Part shown: piece by piece, positions 8,276-12,313 of the stretch
Numbering within the stretch: the stretch's first letter is position 1
How the letters are laid out: each line of letters starts with the position of its first letter
Assembly: GCA_029298735.1 (NCBI GenBank)
Contig: JANSLP010000550.1
Location: forward strand, 1-12,313
Length of the DNA stretch: 12,313 nt
Direction of reading: 5' to 3'
Source: Ophiostoma sp. CBS 140.51
Taxonomy: Eukaryota > Ascomycota > Sordariomycetes > Ophiostomatales > Ophiostomataceae
Notes under the pieces: model-generated
What the model saw: only the letters and a program-made list of their open reading frames with translations
Databases searched by the model: none
Told to the model about the DNA's origin: nothing
Translations under genes and position numbers: made by a program

Positions 8276-8954
8276 TTGCTGAATGTTTTCGCTTTTTTGT
8301 CGTTTTATTTTGTTATTTTCCTATCGCCTCTGTGGCGACTGGCCTGCACGGTGTAGGTCTTTTTTCTGTGCCTCGACGCCGCAACATTACCAGTTGCTCT
8401 AACGCAGGTCTTTCAGCCCGCCCCTCATACATCGAGAGACTAGTTTGCTGGCCAACGCACTGGCTGGACTTATGCTGACATCTCTGGCCGGTCTTTTGCC
8501 AGTCTCTTGCTGGTCTTTCTGTGTACCATGCACCAACTGTATCGAGTTGCTGCGACATGGACGCGTCCAGGAATTTTTCGTGTTACGATCTCGAAGCCCA
8601 GAACCGTCCTCAAAAAAGGATCATGATATCCCATCACTGACAGAAGACCAGGCGAAAGCACTGGTGATCCTCGGTGGTGGGATACCACGATGAAGAAAAA
8701 GGGAAAAAGAAGAAGAAGAAGAGAAAGTTCAGAGAGATGCTCACCACTATCGAGTGTTTATGTAGGAGTTCTAGCGTGGACCCGATAAACTGGCGTTGTA
8801 TTCACGACTGGTTTGGGTTGGATCCGATTGGAACCAATTGTACAGTAAAAAGCCACCCAATAAGAGCATAAAAATAAACACGAAACTCATAAACATACAA
8901 AATAGGCATCTCCATGAGTATCTCCCCGAGCTTCCCGTTGTTCAGGCTCCGTAT

Positions 8955-8961
8955 AAAAAAA
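8955..8961 (-). terminator. RNA polymerase III terminator (T7) of the tRNA gene
   Basis: On the minus strand a run of seven T follows two bases after the discriminator base of the tRNA gene. A run of four or more T on the coding strand ends Pol III transcription, so this supports a once-functional gene. Confidence 0.7.
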
Positions 8962-8963
8962 CA

Positions 8964-9054
8964 AGGTCTTACTTGGAATCGAACTGGGGCTACTGGAAAT
9001 TCAAATTTGAAGGGAAATCAGAATCCAATGTCCTAACCGCTAGACTATAGGACC
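8964..9054 (-). tRNA. tRNA-Gln (anticodon CUG) with a 19-nt intron; T stem badly paired
   Basis: Read on the minus strand from 9054, the acceptor GGTCCTA is followed by TA, a D arm GTCT-AGCGGTTA-GGAC, an anticodon stem TTGGA/TCCAG with all five positions paired (one T-G wobble), and loop TTCTGAT with anticodon CTG at 9021-9019. A 19-nt intron (9017-8999) begins one base after the anticodon, at the standard place. The A box and the B box (AGTTCGATTCC) are good. The discriminator would be T, as in yeast tRNA-Gln, and a T7 terminator follows. The faults are in the T stem, CCCAG against CCAAG, where only two of five pairs form, plus a C-A mismatch in the acceptor (positions 5 and 68). The mature length is otherwise normal (71 nt plus discriminator). 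It may be a recent pseudogene or a weakly functional copy. Confidence 0.75.
9000..9011. repeat. 12-bp perfect palindrome inside the tRNA intron
   Basis: TTCAAATTTGAA equals its own reverse complement and makes up 12 of the 19 intron bases. Its role, if any, is unknown; tRNA introns vary freely in sequence. Confidence 0.7.
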
Positions 9055-9541
9055 GCAGTGTACTCCGTGTTGACGAGATTGCACGGCTCATCTGAATTTC
9101 TCATCGATAAGGCTTGGCCAGCCGTCGATAATTGTGCCAGGCGTCTCTCTAACACGGCCAAAAATGACCCTTACAGGAACAACACTAAGTCAGCATCATG
9201 AAGATATAAACAGTTGGATGAGGGCACCCATTCTATCCCGAGGCCCCAGTGGTTGCGGTTGGTTTTTGCTTGTTTGCAAACACCAGTGTGCGGAGTCGAC
9301 CGGCGACAGAATGGCCGTAACATCTCCATTGAAGCGCCACAGTAATGGGGTAGTGAATGGGAGAGACAAATGGCATATGTGCATATTGTCGTACAAAGGC
9401 AACCGTTTGGTATTGATGTGAGTTCACCCGTCTGTCGCCGTCCTGCCTCAAAAAAAGTCACCCCTCAATCATCGGCTCACCTCGTCCATTTTCTACAGAA
9501 CATTTCAGACCTACTCCAGCACGACAACGACAACGACGACA
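9055..9541 (+). promoter_or_regulatory. Region between tRNA and IFI6-like gene: promoter and leader
   Basis: No gene is seen; a 95-codon frame (9134-9421) has no recognisable content. The last about 100 nt look like a fungal leader: a C/T-rich stretch from 9421, then CA-rich DNA with repeated ACGACA units (9520-9541) directly before the ATG of the IFI6-like gene. There is no clear TATA box. The same interval holds the 5' flank of the tRNA gene, which reads in the opposite direction. Confidence 0.4.
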
Positions 9542-10055
9542 ATGATTTGCATGAGCTTCAAAGAGGTCTGTCCAACTTGGCACTTGCCAGACATCGTCTC
9601 CCAATAGGCGGCTAACCCGACTTCACCAGGCTTGGGCACTGGTCCAAGACAACAAGTGTATCACGGCCTGCTGCGTGGCTGTTGGGGCTGCAGGTGGTGT
9701 CGCCGCCGTCCCGGCCGTCGTCACAGGTCCGCTCCTGTCCGCTCTCGGCTTCGCCGCCGGTGGTGTCGTCAAAGGTATGGAATTTGACTTCAGTAGGGTT
9801 TAATGTTCATCCACTAACTACTGAGGCTCCCTGGCTGCCGCTTGGCATTCCGTCATTGGCAATGCCGTCGCTCCGAGTATCTTCGCGACGCTGCAGAGTG
9901 CCGGAATGGTCGGTTATGGAGCTCCGGTTGTAGCTGGCGCCGTGAGCACGGCCGCATCCGGTACAGGAGTTGCCATTATTGCCGTGTGCGCCAAAGTCTG
10001 CGGTGCCACGGGTGTTGTGAGAAACCTTACCAGTAAGGCCATTGCGAAACTATAG
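9542..10055 (+). CDS. Interferon-inducible IFI6/IFI27 (ISG12)-like small membrane protein
   Basis: Three exons, 9542-9565, 9630-9774 and 9826-10055, give a 132-residue protein. Exon 1 encodes only MICMSFKE. Intron 1 (64 nt) has a CTAAC branch site and CACCAG end but a weak GTCTGT donor; intron 2 (51 nt) has GTATGG, an ACTAAC branch site and an unusual GAG end. The core VGAAGGVAAVPAVVTGPLLS, then ALGFAAGGVVKGSLAAAWHS, then IGNAVAPSIFATLQSAGM and a Gly/Ala-rich second segment (about residues 95-122) match the family Ifi-6-16. In animals this family comprises small hydrophobic proteins of mitochondria, endoplasmic reticulum or nuclear envelope, linked to apoptosis control and antiviral defence; fungal members are known as families but lack a settled role. 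Two long hydrophobic segments (about residues 17-56 and 90-122) suggest membrane insertion. A CITACC cluster precedes the first. The C-terminus is basic (RNLTSKAIAKL). Both introns carry or create frame breaks if kept, which supports splicing. The start is the first in-frame ATG; one at 9551 is also possible. Family confidence is high, exon 1 moderate. Confidence 0.82.
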
Positions 10056-12313
10056 TCAGAGGCCTTGAAGTGGCCAGACTTTTGAGAGACGGGGGTCGTT
10101 TTGTTGAATGGATGTATGCAGAAAACACAGGTTGAATTCAGTAGTGTCAAGGGAAGTGAAAATATTCAAAAAAGAATGGGAAGAAGATAAGAAATTGAAA
10201 AACCTCTCCAAGCGAGAATAAAGTTGATTGATACCCTCTTGGCAGATAATTTGACGATCTGGATGATCGTACTTTGAAGGGAGGATACGCAGAACCAATA
10301 CCCAGCAATGTCTGGAAACCATCAAGTGGATCGCTGAAACAGACGAGACAGGGCTGGCTGGGTGATGAAGATGGTAATAATTTGTGTCAAATATTGTACA
10401 GTAAAATCTGCAAGGCGTTTTCATTCTTCAAACTGGGTTGTATTTTTAGTTCGCCTCAGCCGCGACGAACTCGTCGTCTTGTCGTCTCGTCTTTTCGTCT
10501 ATTTTCATCGTCCACGTATCGTTTACAAGAGATACCATTCATGTGCAGAGTTGCGTGTGTTGTTTCGACGTTGAAGGATAGCGGGGTTGACAGATCGAAT
10601 CGACAAAATGTAACGAAGGTTCTCTGAGAACATACGCAGCCCTTGTCCCTTCCCCTGCAAGCTGCACATTTCTAACGTCTGACGCTCTTAACAAGTTGGG
10701 CTTGAGTGACGCGTCGCACTCCCGAGCTAGTCCGAGCCTTGCCCACATGTGGCTGCAATGGCAGTCGCTCTTTCCTCAAGGAGGGCTCCTGTCAAATCAC
10801 CAGTCGCAACTTCCTCGTCACTACTGATAATTGAGGTCGTTCCATTGCTCCTTCCCTTTTGGCCCATATGCTAAGCTTTATCACGACTTCTTGGGTAAAT
10901 TGTCTTGGCTCTTTTGTTTCAACTTCTCTTCAACTATTCACGGCTCGGTAACTGGAGAGAAAAAGCTTGACAACAACCACACGCGCGGCCTGCAGCTAAC
11001 GCCAGTGCAAGGGGTGGTCTGGACCCCCTGGCTGGCCCCTCTCACTTCTCTGCCCTACTGAGTAGGGCGCGGGAGAAGGGCTTGGCAAACGACCACGGAA
11101 GCACTGGAAGTGGCGTCGCATTTGTTCGTTCTTGGCCCTTTCTGCCGTCACCAAGTTGCAGTCGAACCAAGAACGACAAAGAATCATGCATGAGTGCTGT
11201 CAACGTCTTGACAATTCTATTGTTCTTGGACTGTATCTGCCGTCCTCTTGTCCTCATCGACGGGAGACACAACGTGGGCTGTCGTTTCATTCTGGCGAGA
11301 CTCTCAACTCCCTTCAACTCCCTTTCAATTTTACGCAGTATGCCGACGAGCGCAACGGACGACAGTGAGAAAGAAGAAAGAAGAAAAAGAAACGTGGGTC
11401 CTTTCGCCATCCATCAGCGCGAGTCTGGGCTGTGGTCTGGCTCGTTTTACTCGTTCTCAATCCGTAGTGCTAACCCCCTTTGCGTAGAAGGACTCGTCAC
11501 TGATTTTCGCGTTCGATGATCGCCTCCCTGCCACGGACCTGCCACGGAGCTATCTGAAGCTACCCTCCAACTTCTTCCTCCCTCCCAAGCAGTTAAGGCA
11601 GTCCCAAGTTTTGTCGAAACTTGCGCCCTCCTTGGGAAACTTTTATGCCCTGATCTCATCGGGTCCCACTTCTTTTTTTACTCAACCTCGATCCACCTTC
11701 CATGTTCCTAGTTTCCGACACTTCTTGAGTGCGAAAAAAAGGAGACGAGCGAGGCTTTGCAGCCAATGACTACGTCCTTCGTTTGGCGTTCATTTGGTGT
11801 CTCTTTGGCATTGTCTTACGAGGCAGATGACGAGAGACCCAGTTTATTTTGTCCAGCGTCCAACAGTCCAACTGCCCAATTGGCAACAAACATGTGCTGA
11901 TGTGCAAAGGGAGACTTGATACTCGGCAGGGCAGAATGATAAAATGGAAACTGGAAAATGTGTTGGGTCGCCCCGTGCCCCGTACACGCCGCAATCTTCA
12001 CACCAGCGCCTCATCCGCGTTTCTTGTTCTTGTTTTTCTGTATATCTACGGTACAGTCCACACTTCCATCCACCTTTCGCCCAGCTTGCCAATTCTGGGG
12101 AAACGTCTAGACTTTTCGAACTCTGATACGGTTTTTGGTTCTCTTTTTGGTCGTCTTTCTGGTCTCCTTTATTTGAACCTCACTTTATCCCCTCTCCCAT
12201 CCCTCCACCTCGTCCCATCTTTGTGTTTTTCCTATTTCATCCCTGCCAAGCTTTATGTTCTCGTATCGAAGCACAAGCCTTTTACGATCATTCGCTAGAT
12301 TCATCCCAACTCG
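10056..12313. other. Long stretch without a supportable gene
   Basis: Beyond the 3' flank of the IFI6-like gene I see no recognisable protein in any frame. The longest frames (122 codons minus at 11042-11410, 145 plus at 11082-11519, about 149 plus at 11849-12298) overlap one another and translate to featureless, Ser/Leu/Arg-rich sequence. A CGTC-rich simple stretch lies at about 10462-10512. From about 11200 to the end the plus strand is markedly C/T-rich with T runs, like the promoter and long leader of a plus-strand gene starting beyond the window. It could equally hold an unrecognised non-coding RNA. Confidence 0.4.
10217..10222 (+). terminator. Candidate polyadenylation signal of the IFI6-like gene
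   Basis: AATAAA lies 162 nt after the stop codon of the IFI6-like gene, in an A-rich context. Distance and sequence fit, but fungal signals are loose, so this is only a candidate. Confidence 0.4.

Larger units (their letters stand above)
7658..8963. other. Intergenic: IPMK 3' flank, hairpins, no gene seen
   Basis: The first about 150 nt after the kinase stop are T-rich and must hold its 3' UTR; no AATAAA is present on the plus strand there, which is common in fungi. The rest has no supportable gene. An 82-codon frame (8445-8693, plus) has a hydrophobic start but no recognisable family. A purine-rich run lies at about 8690-8730. Two hairpins are listed separately. AT-rich DNA at 8860-8960 leads into the tRNA terminator. 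Confidence 0.45.

Noticed and set aside
10675..10740. tRNA-like segment (GGACTAGCTCGGGAG on the minus strand)
   Set aside because: No cloverleaf can be drawn: there is no matching acceptor stem, T arm or B box.
11042..11410. 122-codon minus-strand frame with a hydrophobic N-terminus resembling a signal peptide
   Set aside because: The rest of the protein is featureless, it overlaps a longer plus-strand frame, and a CT-rich strand read in reverse yields such Ser/Leu-rich starts by chance.
11849..12298. 149-codon plus-strand frame near the right edge
   Set aside because: No domain, no recognisable family, and the DNA looks like a pyrimidine-rich leader; the run of Leu/Ser/Pro comes from the C/T bias.
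1..12313. CRISPR array, bacterial operon or phage-defence system
   Set aside because: The DNA is fungal, with spliceosomal introns and a RIP relic; no spaced direct repeats or prokaryotic gene layout is present.

Overview
The window reads as nuclear DNA of a filamentous ascomycete (Pezizomycotina, probably a Sordariomycete). The reasons are short spliceosomal introns (51 to 64 nt) with GT/AG ends and CTAAC or CTGAC branch sites, a Ty3/Gypsy retrotransposon carrying a heavy repeat-induced point mutation (RIP) signature, and proteins of fungal type. The genus cannot be told from the sequence alone.

Layout from left to right. Positions 1 to about 1840 are the interior of a Ty3/Gypsy pol gene (reverse transcriptase then RNase H, plus strand). 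It carries more than 30 in-frame TAA/TAG stops and runs off the left edge of the window. The TA-rich mutated sequence then stops abruptly, and an unmutated 84-codon ORF of unknown identity follows (1859-2113). Positions 2292-3717, minus strand, hold a broken copy of the RCC1 (Ran guanine-nucleotide exchange factor) gene. Its beta-propeller motifs are easy to read, but they lie in five successive reading-frame segments, and about one propeller blade is missing. From 3718 to 6133 no gene is convincing: there are small repeats, CCAAT boxes, and then the promoter and leader of the next gene with one upstream ORF.

Positions 6134-7657 (plus) encode an intact inositol polyphosphate multikinase (IPMK/Arg82 family, 490 aa, one intron), the clearest housekeeping gene here. 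After about 1.3 kb of T-rich and hairpin-containing DNA comes an intron-containing tRNA-Gln(CUG) gene (8964-9054, minus) with a badly paired T stem. Positions 9542-10055 (plus) encode a 132-aa glycine/alanine-rich membrane protein that matches the interferon-inducible IFI6/IFI27 (ISG12) family, reconstructed from three exons whose first coding exon is only 24 nt. The last 2.2 kb (10056-12313) has no gene that can be supported. It looks like the 3' flank of the IFI6-like gene followed by a long pyrimidine-rich region, perhaps the promoter of a plus-strand gene beyond the edge.

The genes do not form a functional cluster. The window combines one conserved signalling enzyme with a decaying area (RIP relic and RCC1 relic), a questionable tRNA and an orphan small membrane-protein gene. 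The items most worth a second look are the IFI6-like gene, the RCC1 relic with its same-direction frameshifts, and the tRNA.
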